A stretch of DNA of 10,132 bases. It comes from Cephalothrix simula (taxonomy: Eukaryota; Nemertea; Palaeonemertea; Archinemertea; Cephalotrichidae). Positions 1 to 7,581 of this stretch are shown here, piece after piece. The position numbers were made by a program, and so were the translations under genes. Every line of letters starts with the position of its first letter. Within the stretch, counting starts at the first letter, position 1. Where the stretch lies: NCBI GenBank assembly GCA_035591015.1, contig JAXIUW010234618.1:1-10132 (forward strand). The letters are read 5' to 3'. Below the pieces are notes generated by a model. The model was not told where the DNA came from and searched no databases. It was given only the letters and a program-made list of their open reading frames with translations.

Positions 1-272
1 ATTTCAAATTTTGGTAAAATTCCGCAGAAATTCCGCAAAATTCATGTCATTAAAAGCATCATTTTTGGTACAAGTTTAGAGATTTTGGAAGAAAAAATGG
101 TGCATATTGATTAATTAGTATCTAATTTGACTCATGCTATACCAAAAATTACTTTAAAAGGTCTGTAGGACTAATTAAATTCAGTTTCAAAATTTGGTAA
201 AATTCCGCAAACATTCCGCGTTTTAGTCACATAAACTGCGGAATTCCGCAACAATTCCGCGTTTTAGTCAGT
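1..272. repeat. ATTCCGC direct-repeat cluster
   Basis: A block beginning near base 4 (TTCAAATTTTGGTAAAATTC followed by two ATTCCGC motifs) recurs near base 186 with few changes. The second copy is itself partly duplicated: 202-229 and 243-270 match with a 41-bp period, and both end in GCGTTTTAGTCA. A perfect 12-bp palindrome, GCGGAATTCCGC, lies at 238-249 between these two copies. The repeat is seen directly. Its family is not recognised, and it may be the edge of an array starting outside the window. Confidence 0.7.
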
Positions 273-432
273 GCCTAAATGTTTCATTTTAAGAGCAGAT
301 AAAGATCCCTACTTTGTGAGATTTCGTGAAATGTTTCCAAAGGGTCAAATGACTTCAAAATTATGTTTTTCGCCGCTAGGGGCACCAAAGTCTATCTACA
401 TCTAAACATCTCAAAAACCAAAACAAATTATT

Positions 433-446
433 AAGTACATGTACTT
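433..446. repeat. 14-bp perfect palindrome AAGTACATGTACTT
   Basis: This perfect palindrome is centred on ACATGT. Two others of the same length and centre occur at 6432-6445 and 8072-8085. No function can be assigned. Confidence 0.8.
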
Positions 447-550
447 TCAAATGACGCATCTTATGATTTCAATGTTCAGAAAATTTTCGATATATTTCGG
501 GGAAGGCGGCGATGGGGTAATAAGTAACCTTGGCCCTAGGAAAGTTTTTA

Positions 551-555
551 CTTAC
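551..555 (-). other. Candidate splice donor (GTAAG)
   Basis: Read on the minus strand, the bases after position 556 are GTAAGTAAAAAC, matching the metazoan donor consensus. The exon side ends CC rather than AG. The donor coincides with the end of the open frame: the next in-frame codons would be CGT AAG TAA. Confidence 0.5.
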
Positions 556-824
556 GGTCACGGGTATCATCGTTTCTTGAATCTGGACGGAGTGGAGGCG
601 GTAAAAGATACTGTGGTTCTATGGAACGTCCTCGATCAGCATCAGGCGTTTTTTTATCTCCCTTTTTATCACTTTTTGACGGCCTAAATTTTGTGAGATC
701 AAGGGTTAATCTCCGTCGATCTGGCTTGCCATTGTGACTGTGAGCAAAACTGCAACGTCCACTAAAAGAATGTGTTTTATGGACATTTATGGTATTCACT
801 GATTCTCTGCTCCGACTTGAAGAT
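556..824 (-). CDS. Putative internal coding exon, unrecognised gene
   Basis: I do not recognise this protein. On the minus strand a pyrimidine-rich tract ending TTTGTTTCAG (acceptor AG at 825-826) precedes an open segment of 89 full codons. It ends at GACC followed by GTAAGTAAAAAC, a consensus donor (GT at 554-555). The exon would be 269 nt, entering in phase 2 and leaving in phase 1. The peptide is hydrophilic and probably disordered. It starts with a Ser/Arg-rich stretch (SSRSRES), has a basic RRRLTLDL segment in the middle, then a Lys/Asp-rich run (SDKKGDKKTPDAD), then LLPPPLRP. It has no membrane segment and no catalytic motif that I can name. The stretch is visibly richer in G+C than its flanks. 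It is transcribed opposite to the TRPC exons, so it should belong to a different gene. The overlapping plus-strand frame at 439-687 is taken as a shadow. Exon status is inferred from splice signals and openness only. Confidence 0.5.
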
Positions 825-1109
825 CTGAAACAAAGTAGTAAGATTGACCGAAGAGAAAATCCTTCTTAAAGGAAAGTTTACCCCAGTATTCCCAGTATTT
901 TTCTTAAATGTATTGTTTAATCAATTATTAATGATATCATAATCCATCTTGCGTATCAAGGCGATACGATTATCATCCTATGTATTTTCAGTAGAAACTA
1001 TACCCGTCGAGTATCAACATGATCATAATCTACTCAAAAAATTTCTCTTACCCCCTTTTGTGTATTTATTTAAATATTTTTTACATTTTATGGGTGATAC
1101 AAGAATCTA

Positions 1110-1117
1110 TGACGTCA
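1110..1117. promoter_or_regulatory. Perfect CRE palindrome TGACGTCA
   Basis: The octamer TGACGTCA is the full consensus site for CREB/ATF-family bZIP factors. A second identical copy lies exactly 400 bp downstream. Occupancy or promoter function cannot be judged from sequence. Confidence 0.4.
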
Positions 1118-1509
1118 CAGTGCGGTACTTAAGTGATCTTAAGACTTTCGCAATCTGCAATCTCAAGTAAATTGAGATAGAAACTTGCAATTAAAGCAAA
1201 TTTACGTTAAGATGTTGAAAGGAACCCCTAATTTTGATATTCAAAATCGAAAATATGATTAGATTAATCTTAGTCTACTACATTGTATATTTTTCCATTC
1301 AATGCCTAGTTCTATACTTACTACCGGTATTTCCCATTAGATTAAGCATGTTAAGTGTGCCAAAGACTTCCATCTTTTATGGTTCTCTTAGCCAGAACAT
1401 CCAATTGCCATGCATGAGGGCATTAATTTGGGATATTTTTTTAGTAATTTAATAATCTAATTAAATCGAAAAGCTTTTTGAAACAAAGAGAGCACTCTGA
1501 AGCGGGCTC

Positions 1510-1528
1510 TGACGTCACTCGATGACGT
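1510..1528. promoter_or_regulatory. Second CRE TGACGTCA plus adjacent half site
   Basis: TGACGTCA at 1510-1517 is followed five bases later by TGACGTTC (1523 on), a CRE half site. The composite of full and half sites resembles clustered bZIP sites, but no TATA box or transcription start could be assigned nearby. Confidence 0.4.
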
Positions 1529-2261
1529 TCAAAAACCGAAGTAACTTCTTACACCGTAAATTCTATATAGCTCTCTATTATGCGGCTTCTTTCGTCTTAA
1601 AACTAAACAGAGACGAAATTGACGTGTGAGCTATGACAAAAAAGATCGATTGATTGACTAATAATAGGCCTATAAAATGTAAACAAAAAGAGGAAAGAGG
1701 AGATGTTTTGGGTAGATTATGATGTTAATTGATTTTAAACAATACACAAAGAAAAATGCTTTAAACCTTTAATCATAATATCCACCCATACTCTCTCCCT
1801 GCTCAAACTTAACTGAGTCGCAAGGTTTCTGGGGTTTAAAAATTATTGCTTCAAGATTACAGTTAGTTTAATTAGGAACAACTTCCACTTAAGATAAATA
1901 AATAAATTAAAAAATACAAGTTTTTGTTTGCAATTATGAGATATTCAAGCTTTTGAATAGAAGTTTATCACTTAAAGTAAAGCACTGATCATAAAATACA
2001 ACCTTTAAATTTGATCAAATACATTTTTTATATGTTTTATTCTGTGAAACAAAACAAAATATTTAACTAGGAGAGATACGTAGTTCAAAATATAAGTAAT
2101 AGGAGACGCATTGTTATTAGTTCAGTTATGCCTACTACTACCAAAGATCGATACCAGGAACTTCCATGGACCCGGGTCCCGGGATCGAGAAATTTGATCA
2201 ATTTGAGCATTCATATAGTTCCCGGTAGCCTAAAAATAGGTCATTGAATGGTCTTAATAAA

Positions 2262-2828
2262 TGGAAAACACGGTTTCCCTAAACAATAAAAAAGTTTTGA
2301 AAAAATAACCATCTTAGCCTTCTTAGGATATTGACAGGTACAGGCCCCGCCATTAAAAAATGACATTTTTAAAATCTTCACCTAGCACAATTTTGAGATA
2401 TGCGCATGCGCAGTTGTAAAAATTGACTTTCACCTGCGTATATTTGAAATATGAAATCGGCATTCGATTTAGAGTATGTCTTTAAGACTAAGTGGAGAAT
2501 TTGAAGTTCCTATGAGCTACCGTTACAGAAATAATTCCAGTTTAAATTTTTGAATTATTTCTGCAAAAATTCACGATTTCAAATTCATTTTTCTGGCAAC
2601 GTTTGGTCATATGAACTTGAAATTCTCTAGGAAATCTTAAAAATGTGCCCTAAATCGAATGCCGATGTATCTATTTACGCTGACAAAAATTGATTTTGCA
2701 ACTGCGCATGCGCATATCTCAGAATTGTGCTAGGTGAAGATTTCTAAAATGTCTCTTCCTATCAATAAGCAGAAGATCTAAGATGGTATTTTTTCAAAAC
2801 TTTTTATAGTTAAGGGACTCCGCGAAAA
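2262..2828. repeat. Large foldback (inverted-repeat) element, about 566 bp
   Basis: The two halves are imperfect reverse complements around a centre near 2544-2545. Matching blocks from outside in are: 2288-2317 with 2779-2805; 2374-2416 with 2699-2741, identical at 42 of 43 positions; 2456-2472 with 2650-2666, identical at 17 of 17; and 2526-2537 with 2552-2563, identical at 12 of 12 around a 14-nt loop. Each arm carries the palindrome TGCGCATGCGCA (2401-2412 and 2703-2714). There is no coding frame inside. The form fits a foldback-type MITE or a long hairpin-RNA source. A near-direct repeat AATAAATGGA / AATATATGGA flanks it (2256-2265 and 2835-2844), but at 9 of 10 it is weak as a target-site duplication and partly overlaps the left arm. 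Confidence 0.85.
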
Positions 2829-3900
2829 GTATGGAATATATGGAAGTACAACATAGAAAATTTTATAATAATCATTAATTATAGCAAGGAGCTCCCCATA
2901 GCAATATATAGTACCTCTCTTGCCTATCTTCTAGTTCCGCAAAACCATTATACTAAGCCGACACAAATTGTCTTTCCGAGGACGAAAATAAATCATCAGA
3001 CGCAATAAAGAAGAGAGTTTAGAAAGAGAAAATATCGATGGAAGAAATAACAGGCAAGAAGAAATACTAAAGTAGGTTTGAAAGGAAACTATTTTTCTTA
3101 GCAAGGAAAATAAGATAAAACGTAAGTATAATTTGAGACAGAAAGTACATACATACTTCTAGCAAATAAGTCAGAAAAAGCACCACTTGTCATACGATTT
3201 TCGGAAAGTGCTTCTTCAAAACCAGTCCTACCAATAAAGTAGGGTTCCGTGGAAACATGGTTCATCAAAAATGCGGCGAATAATCATAATTACATGTAAC
3301 TTTAAAATATTCATTAACTTGAAGGATATTATATTCATCTGAAGTACACTCTCAAGTCAAAATCAATGAAAAATTTGATTAGCAATTTTTAGCAGGGGAT
3401 CATAATTCATAGTGAATTTATTATTCTAAAATAATGAGCCTTTTATTTTAGAAAATAATTCGTCATTACAGCTGGTTAAGGCCAAGGGCATTGTTTTGAT
3501 AAAATTCCACGAAATATTCCAGGAATTAATAATTCATGAATTATCTAATGGTAAAAACATGTTTTTTAAGCAAAACTAGTGACAAAATGACAGAAACAGC
3601 AGGTTTTAAGTGTCCAGAAGAGGTATTACTGTCAAGTTACTGTAATGGTTCAGTATTGACAGCTCTTTATTGCCTTTTAAGGAAACAAGTGAGAAAACAG
3701 TCAGAAAGGACCATAAATCAGCCATTGCTGATATGATGGCTTAGCGATTATGTGCCCAGAAATCGAAATTGCCTTTACTACTAAGGGTAAATGTTAATAG
3801 CGTTGGAATTACTGCTATCTAGGGCGATAAAAAGCCCAAAGACAATATATTTCTTGCATAAAATATTGGATAAGAGAGAGAAGTTTCATGATCATAAAAC
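2829..3900. other. A+T-rich noncoding stretch, nothing recognised
   Basis: No gene, RNA or classified repeat was seen. The plus-strand frame 3536-3736 (66 codons) has no recognisable domain or splice context and contains a small hairpin: CTGTCAAGTTACTG at 3629-3642 pairs imperfectly with CAGTATTGACAG at 3651-3662. A TTACATGTAA palindrome is at 3290-3299. Confidence 0.55.
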
Positions 3901-3921
3901 CGGTTCAAAAATGATTCTCAA

Positions 3922-3997
3922 TCTCAAGTCCCTCGATGTCTAATGTACAGTGCCCGCCATTTCTATTTACCGTTAATAGAGCGAGTAGGACTTGAGA
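3922..3997. repeat. Short inverted repeat
   Basis: TCTCAAGTCCCTCG (3922-3935) and CGAGTAGGACTTGAGA (3982-3997) are reverse complements apart from a two-base insertion. They are separated by about 46 bases that include CCCGCCATTTC. The repeat sits just upstream of the larger palindrome at 4141-4406 and may be part of the same decayed element. Confidence 0.55.
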
Positions 3998-4140
3998 AAC
4001 CGATTGCTAGTGGCCGCTTTTATGTGTATATTTTGTATAGCGGGGGAGATAGTCTTCAAAACACCGGTTTCTTGAAGTTAAAGAATAATTGTATACATAA
4101 TTTAGCGGGTAACTAGTCACTAAGCTAATATGGAAATGAT

Positions 4141-4406
4141 GGACACTGAACGCTAACGTCGCGACCTTCGCAACACACTTATTGTATCGCAATTTTTTTG
4201 TTTTAGCTCTGTTGACGACAAATCACTCCCAGTTCCAACCATTTACGGTTTCGATTAGCCAAATTTATCCCATTCATTTTTGTCTGCTGCCTCTGCAGAT
4301 AGGAGTAATGGAAACCGGAGGCGATTTATCGCGGACCCGCTGAAATGAAAAACTTGCGATACAATAGGTTTTGCAAAATAATAGGCACCGACGACCGACG
4401 ACGTTA
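4141..4406. repeat. Imperfect palindromic element
   Basis: ATTGTATCGCAA (4181-4192) is the exact reverse complement of TTGCGATACAAT (4354-4365). Further out, TAACGTCG (4154-4161) pairs with CGACGTTA (4399-4406). Further in, the segment around 4211-4240 is a looser reverse complement of 4306-4336. An 11-bp direct repeat, GGACACTGAAC, lies at 4141-4151 and again at 4471-4481. This looks like an older foldback or MITE-like element. The class is unknown and the right boundary could extend to about 4490. Confidence 0.55.
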
Positions 4407-4797
4407 TGGGATACCGAACACTAGCAAACAGCTTTTATTGCCCTACATTTCCCATTTAAGTTAACGCGCCGGACACTGAACACCGGTGGACACTCCATGC
4501 CGTTACACCGTTTACTGTAAATAAAGCTATACGGGTTGGAAGTTAATACCTTCTACTGACAGGACGTTCCCTTAATTTTTCAGGTTTATCTAATGCTTCT
4601 TTAAAAATATTTGATACATTTTCAGTCTGGTGGATTTCATTTCCAACATCCCAACCTTGGCTGTGACGTAGATTCCCTGAACGTGTGACTGAAATGAAAA
4701 AATTCACGTTTAAAAATCTTCAAAATAAAAAGAAAAAACCATGGAGACATTGATACTAACAAGTATACCATACTTTACCCTAAAGATCGGGGGGAGT

Positions 4798-4907
4798 GGG
4801 AGACCGCTCGGAACAGCAGTTGCCTTATGCCTATACCAACGGGTGACCACTGTCAAGAGTATCCAATGCAGTGACCGCCTGACCGGGCGGTCTCTCAGCT
4901 ATTGGAT
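4798..4907. repeat. Nested hairpins around GACCGC/GCGGTC
   Basis: GGGAGACCGCTCGG (4798-4811) pairs with CCGGGCGGTCTCTC (4883-4896) at 12 of 14 positions. A second, mutually exclusive hairpin is formed by ATCCAAT (4861-4867) with ATTGGAT (4901-4907) outside, and ACCGCC (4874-4879) with GGCGGT (4886-4891) inside. The overlapping plus-strand frame 4741-4974 appears to be a by-product. Function is unknown. Confidence 0.55.
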
Positions 4908-4974
4908 GACCCTACTGCCCTTTTCCTGCATCTCAAATCCAATGCGATCTATTAATTTTGAATATATTATCTAA

Positions 4975-5220
4975 ATAAGCCTCAAGTTCATAATAATCAG
5001 TACATAAATATTGATAAATAATATTATTTCGATTATTTAGAGCAATAAACATCGATTTGGGCAAATATTTGCACAATGATGATAAATTTTGAAAACACAC
5101 AACAGCGAAAAGCTGTTGCAGCTATTCTATCATCTATCATGAAATTTACCTATAGCTTAATAATTGTTTATGGGGAAAAATGGTAAAGTACCATCCTGTA
5201 TATCAGCCAATGGGACAGTT
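4975..5220. other. A+T-rich stretch with one small hairpin
   Basis: No gene was seen. AACAGC (5101-5106) and GCTGTT (5112-5117) form a six-pair stem with a short GAAAA loop, flanked by TGATGATA (5077-5084) and TATCATC (5128-5134), which could extend the fold weakly. Confidence 0.4.
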
Positions 5221-5600
5221 AAGGTCATTTGGGTTTGAAGGTCCCCGGTAAGATTTTCGGTGGGCTCCCTGCCCCGGCTACCCTGGTTGATCCTGGTTAT
5301 GCTTGTAAAATCTATTAATACTTCAAATCGTAACACCTGCTCAACCCGGGGGACTCAGATTCATGACTGATAGGGGCTCTGATTTTGAAGGTTTGACCCG
5401 AATCTGCTCGGAAAAATTTCGACGCCGAACTTACTTTTCGGTCATAAAATAACCTAAAATACCCGATTTGTTTTTTATCATAATAAAAGACCCAAGTTAC
5501 TCATCCGAAGAAAAAAATAATGATCTGAATTTGCTGAAAAAATTATCATTCTGAAACAAGGCCCCGAATGAGGGGTACATGTTATCCACTCAATATGAGC
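5221..5600. other. Unclassified stretch, G+C-richer at the left, no coding signal
   Basis: 5221-5420 stands out as richer in G+C than its surroundings and holds no open frame of note. It contains a 13-base match to the start of eukaryotic 18S rRNA (CTGGTTGATCCTG, 5283-5295) followed by ATGCTTGT. The similarity stops there, so no rRNA gene is called. 5420-5600 is A+T-rich with small inverted motifs such as CCCCGAATGAGGGG near 5561. It is probably old repeat material. Confidence 0.4.
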
Positions 5601-5726
5601 TCACCATTAAGTACCCAGAGTGCTAAAGTATTGCATTTCAGTTGGCCCGGAGTGGAGGCCTGGAGGGATACTTTCTTTACATGGACAATAATGTAAGATA
5701 ACTTTTGGAGGCATTTCAGGGTTTTC

Positions 5727-5797
5727 CCCATTTTGATTCCCAAAGTATAGACTCCACCTGTCGCTATAGGAAAAATACCTTAGGGAATCAAAATGGG
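5727..5797. repeat. Hairpin with 15-bp perfect stem
   Basis: CCCATTTTGATTCCC (5727-5741) is the exact reverse complement of GGGAATCAAAATGGG (5783-5797), with a 41-base spacer that can extend the stem imperfectly (AAAGTATA against TAAGGTAT). Outside the perfect stem, both arms continue with GTTTTCCCC-like bases in a looser match. The minus-strand frame 5607-5879 and plus-strand frame 5793-6107 overlap this structure and are not convincing genes. Confidence 0.7.
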
Positions 5798-5951
5798 TTT
5801 TCCCCGCTTGGGCTGCCGCGCTAGAGAAGTATATCGGGCTTTTACGGAGCCAAGGGGTCAGCAGACTATGCTTAGGCACCTTAGGTCAAAAATACACGTT
5901 TTTGCCACCTGGTGCTGCCACTGCTGGGGAACTAAGGTCCACTTATACTGT

Positions 5952-6647
5952 CAGGGTGGTCACTGTTTCATAATTTTCATTTTCTCTGACCCTGATATCC
6001 AGGACTCTTCGCGAAAAGGTTTTTTAAGGGAATGCGTAAGCAAAAAATGTGGGAAAATTCACTTGCGGCATAATTTCATGATAACCGCAAAGATATTTCA
6101 TGTGTAATTGCATAACTGGAAATAATTTTTATGCGTAAAGCAGGGGGGTCATGGAAAATATTGACATACACGGATGTTATAAAAGTCAAAATCCGGTTGG
6201 GGATCCACCCACCCCCTGGAAAATATTGATTTTATCAAATTTTTGGGGCACCCACACCCCACAAAATTTCACTTTTTTCCTCTTTTTTCGACCACTTTTT
6301 TCCTGTGGTTGTGAGCACCCCACCCCCAAAAATTTTCAATTTTTTCCGAAAAAAATTTCAGTTTTTTCCAAAACTTTGAATCGAAGTCGATTTTTTTGGA
6401 TATTTTACAAATTTAGACACTTCAAAGGGGGTTATACATGTATAAAATCATCAATAATGCAGAATATAATGGTTAGAATAAACAAATACCGCCTTAAAAT
6501 GCTTGGGAAAAAAGTGAAATGGTGGAGGAAAAAATCGTAATTTGAGCGACAAATTTTCATTGTGGAAAGCCTGGAAGAATAAAAACTTTTTCATTTTTTG
6601 TGAAATTCCCTCACTTTTCCCTGATTTTCAGGTGAGTGGCCACCCTG
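5952..6647. mobile_element. Candidate nonautonomous DNA transposon with 13-bp TIRs
   Basis: The left end reads CAGGGTGGTCACT (5952-5964) and the right end AGTGGCCACCCTG (6635-6647), reverse complements at 12 of 13 positions. The CAGGG start is like that of many hAT-type elements. The interior (about 6150-6400) is a strand-asymmetric run of T-tracts and CCACCCC motifs with a 13-bp direct repeat, TGGAAAATATTGA, at 6152-6164 and 6217-6229. It encodes no transposase; the 129-codon frame at 6151-6540 is low-complexity. I found no 8-bp target-site duplication: the flanks TATACTGT and AAGAGCTC differ. The ends could therefore belong to two elements or to a rearranged copy. Confidence 0.4.
6432..6445. 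repeat. 14-bp perfect palindrome TTATACATGTATAA
   Basis: This palindrome is centred on ACATGT like those at 433-446 and 8072-8085, and lies inside the candidate transposon. Confidence 0.8.
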
Positions 6648-6670
6648 AAGAGCTCTATATTTCTGTACAG

Positions 6671-6859
6671 GCCTGTTTCTATATAAATTACTCTAAAAAA
6701 ATTACCGTACAGTACAGTATAGACCATCCTCAACACAGGCTACTCTCTTCCTCCGTCATCCGTACCCCTGAAAGGACTAGCCTTTCAAACGGCTGTGGTA
6801 GTGGGGGTATCGATCGGGAAGCTATTTTTAGAAAGTCAATTTCGGAAATCCCCCTTACT
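6671..6859 (+). CDS. Putative upstream exon of the TRPC-like gene
   Basis: The frame is open from 6542 and reaches a consensus donor, ACT|GTAAGTGTG, at 6859/6860. From there it is in phase 0, the same phase as the TRPC exon at 9996, so the junction would read IPLT then LSKKEALF. That fits TRPC N-termini, where a variable, disordered stretch leads into the first ankyrin helix. The proposed 63 residues are polar, with a Ser/Arg-rich middle (HRLLSSSVIRTPERTSLSNG), a glycine-rich patch and then REAIFRKSISEIPLT. There is no ATG in this frame, so an acceptor must lie upstream. TTTCTGTACAG at 6660-6670 was chosen and leaves phase 0. Alternatives are CTGATTTTCAG ending at 6631, also phase 0, or the weaker AGs at 6712-6722. 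The coding call is inferred from composition, donor and phase. Homology is not evident, as expected for this variable region. Confidence 0.45.
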
Positions 6860-6945
6860 GTAAGTGTGCTTTTCAAATACATTTATTCGATATCCCCCAC
6901 CCCCTGAGTTGTGATCCTGTTATAAGACCTTATAAAATATCCAAA

Positions 6946-7016
6946 AATAAATGAACTCGCTACCTTCATTCTTCAAAAACTGTCTCAGCGACGCTACCGA
7001 CTGAGCCATGATCTCA
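6946..7016 (-). pseudogene. Decayed tRNA-like sequence or SINE head
   Basis: Read on the minus strand, TGGCTCAGTCGG (7008 down to 6997) matches every fixed position of the RNA polymerase III A box. GAGTTC (6958 down to 6953) sits at the expected B-box distance, about 50 nt, preceded by GGTAGC as in many tRNA-derived SINEs, but the GANNCC half is lost. The acceptor, D and anticodon stems do not pair properly, so a working tRNA is excluded. A short interspersed element remnant is the likeliest reading. It lies inside the putative TRPC intron. Confidence 0.5.
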
Positions 7017-7581
7017 TCTGATGGAACGTGGTTTACGCTAAAATATGAATTAAATTTCATGATAATACGTCACCGAAGACTGTCGCGTTCTGATTGGCCC
7101 ACTCATTTTGCGGCGAGATCCGCCAAATTATTTACAAGTCCCGTCAGAGATGATTTTGTGGAATCAGTTGAGGACGGCAGCGATCCTATCGGTATAAAAG
7201 TGATTTTCACCATCACTAGAGAAATAAATAGTAGGACGGAAATTGAACAAAATATGAACAGTCTAGGCTCACAATACTGATCAATCATAGCAGTTATTTT
7301 ACCAAATCACTGAAAAAAGAAACAAATTAACCTTGCGGACTAATTTTGGATACATGCTTTGACGCTAAGTCACTTATCAGCAAGAAATCCATCCAAACCT
7401 TTCATCCTAAGATAAGAGGACATTTATATGCTTGCCTGGTAGATGAGATGTTCCTCTAGTCCAGAAAATGAAAGAAATGATAAAGATAAGCAGTAATTAC
7501 TGTAATTGAAGAAAGGTAGTGGTGGCATAACCAAATTTGGTCATGCTGGTTGTAACTAAATTTGGGTTAGAAATGGCGTAG
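7017..7581. other. Intronic stretch with small palindromes
   Basis: The frame 7008-7280 (90 codons) has an unremarkable peptide and no matching splice sites, so it is not called. An inverted CCAAT-type motif (CTGATTGGC) lies near 7089. ACCAAATTTGGT at 7530-7541 is a perfect 12-bp palindrome and is followed by the near-palindrome TAACTAAATTTGGGTTA at 7553-7569. Confidence 0.45.

Larger units (their letters stand above)
825..2261. other. A+T-rich noncoding stretch, no gene seen
   Basis: Two short plus-strand frames here (949-1170 and 1234-1452) have A+T-driven composition, match no family I know and lack convincing splice or start contexts. If the exon at 556-824 is real, at least the first part of this stretch is its upstream intron. 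Small features include a 9-bp tandem duplication (CCCAGTATT at 882-890 and 891-899), the palindrome ATTTGATCAAAT at 2009-2020 and GGACCCGGGTCC at 2168-2179. Confidence 0.6.

Noticed and set aside
439-687. 82-codon plus-strand open frame
   Set aside because: It overlaps the minus-strand exon candidate, which has better splice signals and composition. The plus frame shows neither.
949-1452. Two plus-strand frames of 72-73 codons
   Set aside because: The Phe/Leu/Tyr/Ile-rich peptides are typical of random A+T-rich DNA, with no domain or conserved context.
3536-3736. 66-codon plus-strand frame
   Set aside because: The peptide is somewhat protein-like, but there is no donor, acceptor, promoter or homology to support it.
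4007-4192. 61-codon minus-strand frame
   Set aside because: It lies across the edge of an imperfect palindrome and has no recognisable motif.
4741-4974. 77-codon plus-strand frame beginning with ATG in a CCATGG context
   Set aside because: Most of it is the nested hairpin region, and the peptide has no recognisable domain.
5283-5306. Start of an 18S rRNA gene
   Set aside because: Only 13 contiguous bases match and the downstream sequence is unrelated, so no rRNA gene is present.
5607-6107. Overlapping open frames on both strands (5607-5879 minus, 5793-6107 plus)
   Set aside because: Both cover the 15-bp hairpin and neighbouring repeat sequence, have no domain, and lack matching splice signals.
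6151-6540. 129-codon plus-strand open frame
   Set aside because: It is made of T-tracts and CCACCCC runs inside a candidate transposon. The peptide is low-complexity (Phe, Pro, Lys) and has no recognisable domain or splice context.
6997-7008. Functional tRNA gene on the minus strand
   Set aside because: The D and anticodon stems do not pair and the B box is incomplete. Only the A box is intact.
7008-7280. 90-codon plus-strand open frame with mixed composition
   Set aside because: It starts inside the tRNA-like element, has no supported acceptor or donor, and its peptide resembles nothing I know. It would also interrupt the proposed TRPC intron without homology.
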